From assembly GCA_947074265.1 (NCBI GenBank), contig CAMTPD010000041.1, forward strand, positions 1 to 8,242: a DNA stretch of 8,242 nt, written 5' to 3'. Of the stretch, positions 1 through 5,711 are shown piece by piece (positions within the stretch are counted from its first letter, which is position 1; each line of letters starts with the position of its first letter). The notes below the pieces were generated by a model. The model saw only the letters and a list, made by a program, of their open reading frames with translations. It made no database searches and was not told the origin of the DNA. The DNA is from an uncultured Porphyromonadaceae bacterium (lineage in GTDB: Bacteria > Bacteroidota > Bacteroidia > Bacteroidales > CAMTPD01). The position numbers and the translations under genes are program-made.

Positions 1-87
1 GAACAGTCCTAATGTTTGGTGCATTTTGCAGGCTTGTAGTTCAGGAGGGAGGAGTTTTTGAGCTACGTATGTGTGTGTTTTGGAATG

Positions 88-150
88 GGTTGTTTAGCCA
101 AGTGGTTAAGTTACTTGTCCCTTACTTGAGAGCAGAGTTCAATCCCAGCA
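88..150 (+). mobile_element. tRNA-derived SINE-like head with pol III A and B boxes
   Basis: Positions 95-105 read TAGCCAAGTGG, matching the tRNA A-box consensus TRGCnnAGynGG. Positions 136-146 read AGTTCAATCCC, close to the B-box GGTTCRAnTCC. The spacing of about 41 bases is normal for an internal RNA polymerase III promoter. The acceptor and T stems do not pair when laid out as a tRNA (88-94 against about 150-156), so it is not a working tRNA. A decayed tRNA-derived SINE head in eukaryotic DNA fits best. Its family and 3' limit are unknown; the tail may extend toward about 240. Confidence 0.45.
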
Positions 151-247
151 CAGAGGAGCTCTGATTAGGCTTCTCCCGGCAATGTAGTGACGTGTCTCTG
201 GCGCTGCATGTATGATGTATTCTGTTCTGTTATCGCAGCTCTTAACA

Positions 248-280
248 ATAACGATAAAAATACGATTTATTGTGCAGCCC
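248..280. mobile_element. hAT-like transposon terminus (fish type)
   Basis: The segment with ATAACGATAAAAATACG followed by ATTTATTGTGCAGCCC resembles, in reverse complement, the GGGCTGCACnATnAATCG-type end of non-autonomous hAT elements that are abundant in fish genomes. Only one end is visible, so no matching terminal inverted repeat or target duplication can be shown. The family name rests on memory of the pattern. Confidence 0.45.
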
Positions 281-298
281 CATGTGCTCATAAAAAAG

Positions 299-376
299 GT
301 GGTTCTTCAAGGGTTCTTTATTAAAGAAAATGGATCTACGTAGAACCATCAACACTCAAAGAAATTCTTGGCATGG
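299..376. repeat. GGTTCTT/AGAACC palindromic repeat fragment of fish type
   Basis: The sequence has nested palindromes. TTCTTTA (314-320) and TAAAGAA (322-328) pair around one base. Positions 330-349 form a 20-bp palindrome centred on TACGTA with a single mismatched pair (334/345). The succession GGTTCTTCAAGGGTTCTTTA, AGAACCAT and AACACTCAAAGAA is what I remember of a very common fish interspersed repeat. The pattern seems to continue through GGCATGG (370-376), which would place the apparent ATG at 373 inside the repeat. The downstream half of the element is absent, as expected if a junction cuts it. Confidence 0.55.
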
Positions 377-2031
377 CGGAGGCGGAGGAGTATCCATTTG
401 GGAAATTGCATAAACGCATGATTCCGCAATGGAAAAACTCAGGGCTTGTCGATTACGTTTCGGTACGTTATACTCCGCAAGGTGATACGATCTACTGCAA
501 ACTTCCCTACAATTGTCAGATTACGCCTTACTTGAAGGTGTCGTCGGTGCATGGTGGAGATACAATTGTGATGAAGACTGATCATTACGAGGGTGGTAGC
601 GATATCAATGTGCGGGCCGAATACATAACGACTAAAGGTACACGCGAATACGAAAGCTTGGGTTGGATGAACGGACACGAAGTGATTTACATTGTACCGA
701 AAGGAGCAAAGGTAGAGGCGGTTAAATACAGAGAGACGGGATATAATGCAGATTTTACCGGTAGCTTTGAATGCAACGATCCGTTTTATAATATGTTGTG
801 GCAAAAAGCTGCCCGAACACTTTATGTTACCATGCGCGATACTTATATGGACTGTCCCGACCGCGAACGTGCACAATGGTGGGGTGATGAAGTGAATGAG
901 CTTGGTGAAACTTTTTATGCGCTTGATCCGCGCGGACAACGCCTGGCTCTCAAGGGTATTTACGAACTGATGAATTGGCAACGAGCAGATGGTACACTTT
1001 TTGCCCCTGTGCCGGCTGTGAATTGGGGTAAAGAGCTTCCTTTGCAAATGCTTGCTTCCGTTGGTCATTACGGTTTCTATACGCAGTATTTTTATAGTGG
1101 CGATAGTTCGTTTGTTGCACCTATCTACGACCGGTTGCATTGTTACCTTCATGAGGTGTGGCAGGTAGATTCAGCGGGTTTACCTATTGTGCGTCATGGT
1201 GAATGGAGCTGGGGTGATTGGGGAGAGAATGTAGACTTGGAAGTGCTTACAGCAGCATGGTATTATCTTGCCTTGCAAGCTGAACGTGAGTTTGCCGTGA
1301 TGACCGGGCGCACAGCCGACGCGGCACAGAATGATGCCATGATGCATCGGCTCAAGCTGGCTTTTAATGCAAAATATTGGAATGGTAATGCATACAGATC
1401 TCCGTCGTATATCGGGCAAACCGATGATAGGGCGCAAGCAATGGCGGTAGTGTCGGGTTTGGCTTCGAACGAAAAATACGAACAACTGAAAGCATGCTTG
1501 AGAAAGGAGTTTCATGCGAGTCCGTATATGGAGAAGTATGTTTTGGAAGCGTTGTTTATGATGGGTGATACAGATTATGCCCTTGAAAGAATGAAGCATA
1601 GATATGAAGAGCAAGTTAATTATCCCGAGTGTAGTACATTGTGGGAGGGGTGGGGCATTGGTGCCAATGGTTTTGGTGGTGGCACGATGAACCATGCTTG
1701 GAGCGGCGGACCGCTTACTTTGCTCTCGCAATATGTATGCGGAATAGAACCTACAAGTGCAGGGTTTGAAACATTTCGCATCAAGCCGCAACTGGGAACT
1801 TTAGAGAGTGCAAAGGCCACAGTGCATAGTGTAAACGGATTTATCCGTATGGCTGCTCGTAAAGCTGACCGCAAACTTCTGATAGATATTGAAGTGCCCG
1901 ATGGTTGCAAAGCGGAGGTTGTTCTGCCCGCAGGCTATGTATTTTCTAAATATCCAAAGAAAGTACTTTCGAAAAGTAAGGATACAATGCTGCTGCCCGG
2001 TGGTACTTATCAATTGGTGTCTACGCGATAG
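373..2031 (+). CDS. GH78 alpha-L-rhamnosidase, N-terminally truncated at a chimeric junction
   Basis: Inverting glycosidase that releases terminal L-rhamnose from glycans or glycosides; in Bacteroidetes usually exported to the periplasm or cell surface. Of the 552 residues visible, about 1-130 are the end of the N-terminal beta-sandwich region (YPFGKLHKRMIPQWKN near the start), 131-460 the (alpha/alpha)6 barrel, and 461-552 a C-terminal beta domain. The key GH78 acids are present. D160, E165 and D172 lie in the DCPDRE...WWGDE block, with E165 the likely general acid; E425 in TLWEGW is the likely base. GEWSWGDWG (276-284) and NHAW (440-443) are also conserved. Family members usually have 700-1100 residues, so a few hundred N-terminal residues, including any signal peptide, are missing. 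No promoter is visible, and the ATG at 373 is probably a chance codon in the fused eukaryotic repeat. Family call is confident; the start is not real. Confidence 0.9.
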   Translation: MAEAEEYPFGKLHKRMIPQWKNSGLVDYVSVRYTPQGDTIYCKLPYNCQITPYLKVSSVHGGDTIVMKTDHYEGGSDINVRAEYITTKGTREYESLGWMNGHEVIYIVPKGAKVEAVKYRETGYNADFTGSFECNDPFYNMLWQKAARTLYVTMRDTYMDCPDRERAQWWGDEVNELGETFYALDPRGQRLALKGIYELMNWQRADGTLFAPVPAVNWGKELPLQMLASVGHYGFYTQYFYSGDSSFVAPIYDRLHCYLHEVWQVDSAGLPIVRHGEWSWGDWGENVDLEVLTAAWYYLALQAEREFAVMTGRTADAAQNDAMMHRLKLAFNAKYWNGNAYRSPSYIGQTDDRAQAMAVVSGLASNEKYEQLKACLRKEFHASPYMEKYVLEALFMMGDTDYALERMKHRYEEQVNYPECSTLWEGWGIGANGFGGGTMNHAWSGGPLTLLSQYVCGIEPTSAGFETFRIKPQLGTLESAKATVHSVNGFIRMAARKADRKLLIDIEVPDGCKAEVVLPAGYVFSKYPKKVLSKSKDTMLLPGGTYQLVSTR

Positions 2032-2091
2032 ATAAACAGTTCGCTCAATCTATAAAATAGCTTGTCGTGTTTTGTTGTCACTAGCATATAA

Positions 2092-2136
2092 AAAGCCGCT
2101 ATCGAAGCTTCGAAGAAGACTTTTGGTAGCGGTTTT
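2092..2136 (+). terminator. Rho-independent terminator after the rhamnosidase gene
   Basis: CCGCTA (2096-2101) pairs with TAGCGG (2127-2132). The stem extends inward by a G-U and a C-G pair and outward through A-T pairs, with AAAA before and TTTT after it. The large loop contains the small palindrome GAAGCTTC. The A/T flanks would let it work in both directions, but only the + strand gene ends here, about 60 bases upstream. Confidence 0.7.
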
Positions 2137-2211
2137 GTATAAAAGAGATTGTATTTACGATGAGAATACCTAAAATACATTAACCGGCAATAAGGATTTG
2201 TTTGAGAATGA

Positions 2212-2241
2212 TTTAAGATTGAGAAGGATGCTGTAACTTTG
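2212..2241 (+). promoter_or_regulatory. Bacteroidetes-type promoter of the helicase gene
   Basis: TAACTTTG at 2234-2241 is a perfect match to the Bacteroidetes -7 box TAnnTTTG. A weaker -33-like TTTA lies at 2212-2215, 18 bases upstream; a better TTTG at 2201-2204 is too far away (29 bases). The box ends only 7 bases before the ATG at 2249, so transcription should begin within a few bases of the start codon. No Shine-Dalgarno sequence fits in that gap. Confidence 0.6.
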
Positions 2242-2248
2242 TAGTCCT

Positions 2249-3571
2249 ATGGAAAAGTATACCGATTTGATGAAAGCGGCGTTGGATAATCTGAAGATTA
2301 CGTCGCTTAAGCCTATGCAGGCTGCAACACTAGACGCCTTTCTTACAAACGATGATATTGTTTTGCTATCGCCTACCGGTTCGGGTAAGACGGTAGCCTT
2401 TTTACTGCCTATCTTAGGCATGCTAAACCCGGAAGAGAAGGGTGTGCAAACGTTGGTTATCGCGCCATCGCGCGAACTTGCGCTTCAGATTGAACGCGTA
2501 TTTAGAGATATGTCTACCGGATTCAAGGTAACTTGTTGTTACGGTGGTCATGCCATTCATTTAGAAAAGAACTCATTGCAGGTTCCTCCGGCAGTACTTA
2601 TCGGTACTCCCGGTCGTATTCTTGACCACATGGGGCGTGGTAGCTTCGATGCTTCAAGCATTCGTACATTGGTACTTGATGAGTTTGATAAGTCGTTAGA
2701 GATGGGATTCACCGAAGAGATGTCTGCCATTATCGAACGCTTGCCAGGCTTGACGAAGCGCGTGCTAACTTCTGCTACCGATGCTGAGATTCCTGAATAT
2801 ACTGGCTTGACAAATCCGTTCCGTATCGACTATTTGGAAGGAAAGAAACTTGTAAGCGGACTTACGCTCAAGAAGGTACTTTCGCCGGAAAAAGATAAAT
2901 TAGAGACGCTTTATAAACTACTTTGCGAAACCGGAGCAGGGCAGAAGCTTGTGTTTTGTAACCAACGCGAAAGCGTAGAGCGTGTAAGTAATTTCTTATA
3001 CGAAAAGAATGTTCCGAACGCGATGTTTCATGGTGGAATGGAACAACCTGAGCGCGAGCGTTCGTTGATTAAGTTGCGCAACGGTAGTGCAAACGTGTTT
3101 GTCTCGACCGACTTGGCTGCGCTTCGTCTTGATATTCCTGAGATTAAGCATGTAATTCACTACCATATTCCGATCAATGAGGAAGCTTTCATTCACCGTA
3201 ACGGACGTACGGCTCGTATGAATGCTGAGGGTAGTGCGTTTATCTTGCTTGGTCCTACTGAGTTTATGCCTGAGTATGTAAATCCTGAAACCGAAGAGTT
3301 GGTGCTTTCTGAACAAACTCCGGCTATGGAACAGCCCGATTGGATTACGGTTTATATCGGTCGCGGTAAAAAGGCGAAGCTTAGTAAAGGTGATATTGTT
3401 GGTTTCTTGATTCAAAAAGGTGGTTTGGAGAAGAGCGACGTGGGTATGATCGAGGTGAAGGAATTCCACTCGTATGTTGCCGTGCGCAAGGCATCTATGC
3501 AAGGTTTGTTCAAGACAATTAAGGATTTGAAGATTAAGAATATGAAGACGAAGTTTGCTTTGTCGTTGTAA
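2249..3571 (+). CDS. DEAD-box-like RNA helicase with C-terminal DbpA rRNA-binding domain
   Basis: ATP-dependent RNA helicase of superfamily 2, cytoplasmic. In 440 residues the core motifs run in order: Q-motif glutamine Q24, motif I SPTGSGKT (41-48), Ia PSRELA (73-78), TPGR (120-123), motif II DEFD (144-147), III SAT (175-177), IV LVFCN (234-238), V STDLAALRLDI (286-296), VI HRNGRTAR (316-323). Residues about 366-435 (VYIGRGKKAKLSKGDIVGF onward, with HSYVAV) match the DbpA RNA-binding domain, which in DbpA and YxiN docks on hairpin 92 of 23S rRNA. A role in 50S subunit assembly is therefore inferred. Motifs II, V and VI depart from DEAD, ARGLD and HRIGRTGR, but the three arginines of motif VI (R317, R320, R323) remain. 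It is a single-gene unit with its own promoter and terminator. ATG at 2249 is preferred because the Q-motif lies near the N-terminus; M8 (2270) is an alternative start. Confidence 0.9.
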   Translation: MEKYTDLMKAALDNLKITSLKPMQAATLDAFLTNDDIVLLSPTGSGKTVAFLLPILGMLNPEEKGVQTLVIAPSRELALQIERVFRDMSTGFKVTCCYGGHAIHLEKNSLQVPPAVLIGTPGRILDHMGRGSFDASSIRTLVLDEFDKSLEMGFTEEMSAIIERLPGLTKRVLTSATDAEIPEYTGLTNPFRIDYLEGKKLVSGLTLKKVLSPEKDKLETLYKLLCETGAGQKLVFCNQRESVERVSNFLYEKNVPNAMFHGGMEQPERERSLIKLRNGSANVFVSTDLAALRLDIPEIKHVIHYHIPINEEAFIHRNGRTARMNAEGSAFILLGPTEFMPEYVNPETEELVLSEQTPAMEQPDWITVYIGRGKKAKLSKGDIVGFLIQKGGLEKSDVGMIEVKEFHSYVAVRKASMQGLFKTIKDLKIKNMKTKFALSL

Positions 3572-3600
3572 TCTTAACTCAAGAGTTAGATAAAATAAAA

Positions 3601-3640
3601 AAGGCACTTGCTGATTCGTTCAGCAGGTGCCTTCTTTTTT
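3601..3640. terminator. Strong bidirectional terminator between convergent genes
   Basis: AAGGCACTTGCTG (3601-3613) pairs with CAGCAGGTGCCTT (3621-3633), a 13-bp stem with one G-T wobble and a 7-base loop. A T-rich run follows on the + strand (3634-3645), and an A-rich run precedes it (about 3591-3602), giving a T-run on the - strand. It therefore serves both the helicase gene (+) and the PLDc_N gene (-). The + strand T-run overlaps the stop codon of the - strand gene. Confidence 0.85.
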
Positions 3641-3864
3641 TATTTACGTTTGCTTCTGTCTTTTAGTCTTGTTGATAGATTCCACTTGGGAACTTCGTTT
3701 TTTCTGTTCATCATATAGAAGAGCGAAACTCCGATGATGGGTAGCAAAAGTACGATGAGAATGTATTTCGTTCTTTCGGCTGGCGTGAGATCTAGTCGGC
3801 AGATATTCCATATTACAGCTAAGTCGAGCAGAATGATGCATATAATGATACCAAGCATTACCAT
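3640..3864 (-). CDS. Small two-TM membrane protein, PLDc_N (cardiolipin synthase N-terminal-like) domain
   Basis: A 74-residue protein with hydrophobic segments at about 2-21 and 34-52, joined by a short loop containing RLDLTPAERTK, and a basic C-terminal tail ending KDRSKRK. The W-N-I motif, the TPAERTKY loop and LLPIIGVSLFYMMNRK are typical of the PLDc_N domain found at the N-terminus of cardiolipin synthases and also as stand-alone small Bacteroidetes proteins. No HKD catalytic domain is present, so it is unlikely to be an enzyme alone. Its function is unknown. The frame is open upstream into the fucosidase gene. The start at 3864 was chosen because it opens directly into the first TM segment and lies downstream of the fucosidase terminator; M3 (3858) is an alternative. 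It is convergent with the helicase. Confidence 0.75.
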   Translation of the reverse strand: MVMLGIIICIILLDLAVIWNICRLDLTPAERTKYILIVLLLPIIGVSLFYMMNRKNEVPKWNLSTRLKDRSKRK

Positions 3865-3883
3865 AAGCGATCGATTTATAGAG

Positions 3884-3903
3884 TTTACAATGCTGTAAAG
3901 ATA
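3884..3903 (-). promoter_or_regulatory. Possible promoter of the PLDc_N gene with small inverted repeat
   Basis: Read on the - strand, 3903-3896 is TATCTTTA, one base from the TAnnTTTG box. It overlaps the inverted repeat TTTACA-ATGC-TGTAAA (3884-3899). It would give a leader of roughly 25 bases. I see no convincing -33 box upstream, so this call is weak. Confidence 0.3.
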
Positions 3904-3933
3904 GAAAGAAAAACAACTTATTGCGGGGATGGG

Positions 3934-3980
3934 TAAAAAATAAAGCGGAACCAAAACCGTAGTTTGTAGTCCCGCTTTAA
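3934..3980 (-). terminator. Rho-independent terminator of the fucosidase gene
   Basis: On the - strand, TAAAGCGG (complement of 3972-3979) pairs with CCGCTTTA (complement of 3941-3948), enclosing a 23-base loop. A T-rich run (complement of 3934-3941) follows. It starts 18 bases after the fucosidase stop codon and separates that gene from the PLDc_N gene. Confidence 0.75.
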
Positions 3981-3997
3981 GCGTATGTGTGTTTTTA

Positions 3998-5347
3998 TTA
4001 GTTGCTTGTGATAACCTGACCAGCTTCGCTATACAAGTCGATTTTGCCATCGAGAAGTAGAGCAACAACGGTGATCTCCGGGTCAAGTGCTTGTTCCGGA
4101 ACGTCGATGTAAAGCATTCCCGGTACTTGGCTCCAATACAATTTACCGATAACTTTCGTCTCAAGCATTGCTCCGTTGCCAACTACCCAAGTGCGGTTTA
4201 CTTTGTTTTTCAACCCTTTGATTGCGATTGGTCCTTGTGGCTTGTATGGTAAATACAGGTAAAGGATATCTTGCGTTTTGTTAAGCGCAGTGTATGCCAT
4301 AACGTGACCGTGCGGAATCCCGGCGCGTGTATCGTAGATTGCTTCCGAGTGCTTCTTTGTCCAGCGACCAAACTCTTTAAGCACGGCAATTTGTTCTTCC
4401 GGAATAGTTCCGTCTTCTTTCGGACCAATGTCTAGCAAAAGATTACCACCGTTTGAGATACAATCAACAAATGTGCGGAGAAGCATGTTTGGCGACTTGT
4501 AGTTTGAATCGGTAGGAACATAACCCCAGTTGTCGTTCATTGTCATACATAGTTCCCACCATGGAGAGTCGGGGCGAGAAACTGGTACACCTTGTTCAGG
4601 TGTTTCGTAATCTCCGTATCCTTGTATGCGCGAGTTAAGTACAACATTGGGATTGAATTTGCGAAGCATGGTTGCAAGTTCTTTTGCTTTCCATGTTTTG
4701 CCATCAAAGTCCCAATCACCATCAAACCAGTATAGGTCTGGTTTGTATTGTTGGTTAAGCTCTGTAAGTTGCTTGTTGTTGAAGTCGAGGAAACGTTGCC
4801 AGCGAGCCGGATCGTCTTTCACTTGATAGCGCATATTTGTACGCGATTCGTGTGGGTAGTCATTGCTCGACCAGTCGAGTAGTGAGTAATAAATACCGAG
4901 CTTTAAGCCTTGTTTGCGAGCTGCATTGGCAAATGGTGTGAGAAGATCACGGCCGGCAGGAGTTTTCTTTACTACGCTAAGATCGTTTGCTTTTGTATCC
5001 CACATTGAAACTCCATCATGATGTTTGGATGTGAATACGGTATATTGGGCTCCCGATTCTTTGATAAGTTCGGCCCACTCTTCGGGGTTATAATTGTTTG
5101 CAGTAAAACCATTGAGTTGCGACATGTACTCGTCGTACGATAAGTATTTGTTGTAGAAGGACCAGCTTTCAGCAACTCCTCTTACAGAGTAGATTCCCCA
5201 GTGAATAAATACTCCAAGCTTTGCGTCTTGGAACCATTCCATTCTTTTTTCTTTTTGTTCTGGTGTTTCGTTTAGTAGTGTTTGACTTTTAGCTCCGGTT
5301 GTCATTAAACAGGCTAAAGCAGCAACTGCAATTGATTTTATTCTCAT
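3998..5347 (-). CDS. GH29 alpha-L-fucosidase, secreted
   Basis: Retaining exo-glycosidase that removes alpha-linked L-fucose from oligosaccharides or glycoproteins. The 449-residue protein starts with a type I signal peptide (basic MRIK, hydrophobic 6-15, likely cleavage near residue 21), so it acts in the periplasm or outside. The catalytic (beta/alpha)8 domain spans about 25-340: FIHWG (47-51), TSKHHDG (106-112), and the nucleophile D209 in YWFDG (206-210). The best candidate acid/base is E266 in WWELCMTMNDNWGY, although this residue is poorly conserved across GH29. SNGGNLLLDIGP (298-309) is a further family block. Residues about 345-449 form the usual C-terminal beta-sandwich. No extra carbohydrate-binding or sorting domain is seen, and the length is normal for the short Bacteroidetes members. 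It is a single-gene unit with its own promoter and terminator, divergent from the SDR gene. The exact linkage specificity cannot be read from sequence. Confidence 0.93.
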   Translation of the reverse strand: MRIKSIAVAALACLMTTGAKSQTLLNETPEQKEKRMEWFQDAKLGVFIHWGIYSVRGVAESWSFYNKYLSYDEYMSQLNGFTANNYNPEEWAELIKESGAQYTVFTSKHHDGVSMWDTKANDLSVVKKTPAGRDLLTPFANAARKQGLKLGIYYSLLDWSSNDYPHESRTNMRYQVKDDPARWQRFLDFNNKQLTELNQQYKPDLYWFDGDWDFDGKTWKAKELATMLRKFNPNVVLNSRIQGYGDYETPEQGVPVSRPDSPWWELCMTMNDNWGYVPTDSNYKSPNMLLRTFVDCISNGGNLLLDIGPKEDGTIPEEQIAVLKEFGRWTKKHSEAIYDTRAGIPHGHVMAYTALNKTQDILYLYLPYKPQGPIAIKGLKNKVNRTWVVGNGAMLETKVIGKLYWSQVPGMLYIDVPEQALDPEITVVALLLDGKIDLYSEAGQVITSN

Positions 5348-5368
5348 TGTTCGTCGTTAATTTAGTAG

Positions 5369-5385
5369 CGGATTTCTGGAATCCG
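5369..5385. repeat. Hairpin in the fucosidase leader
   Basis: CGGATT (5369-5374) and AATCCG (5380-5385) are perfect complements around a 5-base loop, about 22 bases upstream of the fucosidase ATG. If transcription starts near 5407 this would form in the 5' leader of the mRNA. It may be structural or regulatory; no riboswitch class is recognisable. Confidence 0.45.
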
Positions 5386-5390
5386 TCAGG

Positions 5391-5414
5391 CGTTTACTCA
5401 TTGTTAGGTAAACG
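5391..5414. promoter_or_regulatory. Operator-like inverted repeat at the fucosidase promoter
   Basis: CGTTTAC (5391-5397) and GTAAACG (5408-5414) form a perfect 7-bp inverted repeat separated by 10 bases. The right arm touches the predicted -7 box and the left arm lies just past the expected start of transcription, where a repressor or activator could act. The regulator is unknown and not encoded in this window. Confidence 0.45.
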
Positions 5415-5444
5415 AAGATACGTCTTTTTAGCCAAAAAATGCAA
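5413..5444 (-). promoter_or_regulatory. Probable promoter of the fucosidase gene
   Basis: On the - strand, 5420-5413 reads TATCTTCG, one base from TAnnTTTG, and 5444-5441 reads TTGC, a partial -33 box, with 20 bases between them, the usual Bacteroidetes spacing. This predicts a leader of about 60 bases. Confidence 0.45.
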
Positions 5445-5463
5445 GTATATCCAGTGTTTGGTG

Positions 5464-5480
5464 TGTTATGTTTGATAACA
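5464..5480. promoter_or_regulatory. Inverted repeat enclosing a TAnnTTTG box
   Basis: TGTTAT (5464-5469) and ATAACA (5475-5480) flank five bases. The + strand sequence TATGTTTG (5467-5474) inside it is a perfect -7 match, but no -33 box sits at the right distance. It lies about 240 bases before the SDR start. It could be a regulated promoter or a binding site shared by both divergent genes. Confidence 0.3.
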
Positions 5481-5637
5481 TACTTTTATTTATGAGTATG
5501 GGTGTGTTCGTTTTTGTGATGATTGTGAGTTGGTTATAGGTATTGCCTTTTATGGTTGTTGGTGTATATTAAACAATCGTAGCATTTGGCTATTCTCGCA
5601 AAAAGATCTTAATATCTCTATAAAAGAACAGGGAATC

Positions 5638-5652
5638 TTGGGGTAACCCGAA
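5638..5652. repeat. Palindrome upstream of the SDR gene
   Basis: TTGGGGTAACCCGAA is symmetric about the A at 5645 except for one G/G pair (5640/5650). It ends 59 bases before the SDR ATG, a plausible operator position, but is short and could be chance. Confidence 0.25.
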
Positions 5653-5711
5653 CAACCTATTTTATCGTCTTGTTTCTTTCATTAGACGTGAAACTTTAAA
5701 CATTATGCATC

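Larger units (their letters stand above)
1..376. other. Eukaryotic (fish-like) repeat-rich DNA fused to the bacterial sequence
   Basis: This stretch holds no bacterial gene, promoter or terminator that I can support. The frame leading into the rhamnosidase ORF is closed by a TAA at 322-324. Within it lie three sequences that resemble fish interspersed repeats: a tRNA-like SINE head (about 88-150), a hAT-like terminus (about 248-280) and a GGTTCTT/AGAACC palindromic repeat (about 299-376). The bacterial reading frame begins right after the last repeat, in the middle of a GH78 protein. That the DNA is non-bacterial is inferred from repeat patterns I remember, not from a database match. A chimeric assembly is more likely than a true insertion. 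The exact junction cannot be fixed by eye; I place it between about 370 and 393. Confidence 0.7.
5348..5711. other. Divergent 364-bp intergenic region, no gene
   Basis: It separates the fucosidase (-) and SDR (+) start codons. I find no coding frame with support. It holds the fucosidase promoter, operator-like repeat and leader hairpin on the left, the inverted repeat TGTTAT-GTTTG-ATAACA at 5464-5480, and the near-palindrome TTGGGGTAACCCGAA at 5638-5652 closer to the SDR gene. No clear promoter with both boxes could be assigned to the SDR gene, and no Shine-Dalgarno sequence precedes its ATG. Confidence 0.6.

Noticed and set aside
88..160. A functional tRNA gene
   Set aside because: The A- and B-box matches are good, but acceptor bases 88-94 do not pair with the expected 3' strand and the T stem has at most one good pair. 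It is better explained as a decayed SINE head.
1..376. A bacterial integration event or a recent fish-to-bacterium gene transfer
   Set aside because: There is no integrase, no attachment-site duplication and no complete element, and the join cuts a gene in mid-domain. An assembly chimera is simpler, although reads would be needed to exclude the alternative.
439..1791. Long - strand reading frames opposite the rhamnosidase (439-1152 and 1180-1791)
   Set aside because: Their translations show no recognisable domain and lie antisense to well-supported GH78 motifs; they are shadows of the real frame.
3640..4182. A 180-residue reading frame extending the PLDc_N gene upstream
   Set aside because: Its first half overlaps the fucosidase gene on the same strand and crosses that gene's terminator. 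Only the last 74 residues look like a protein family.
5309..5320. A lipoprotein signal (cysteine 13) in the fucosidase
   Set aside because: The residues before the cysteine are ALA, not a good lipobox, and a 12-residue signal is too short. A type I signal peptide cleaved near residue 21 fits better.
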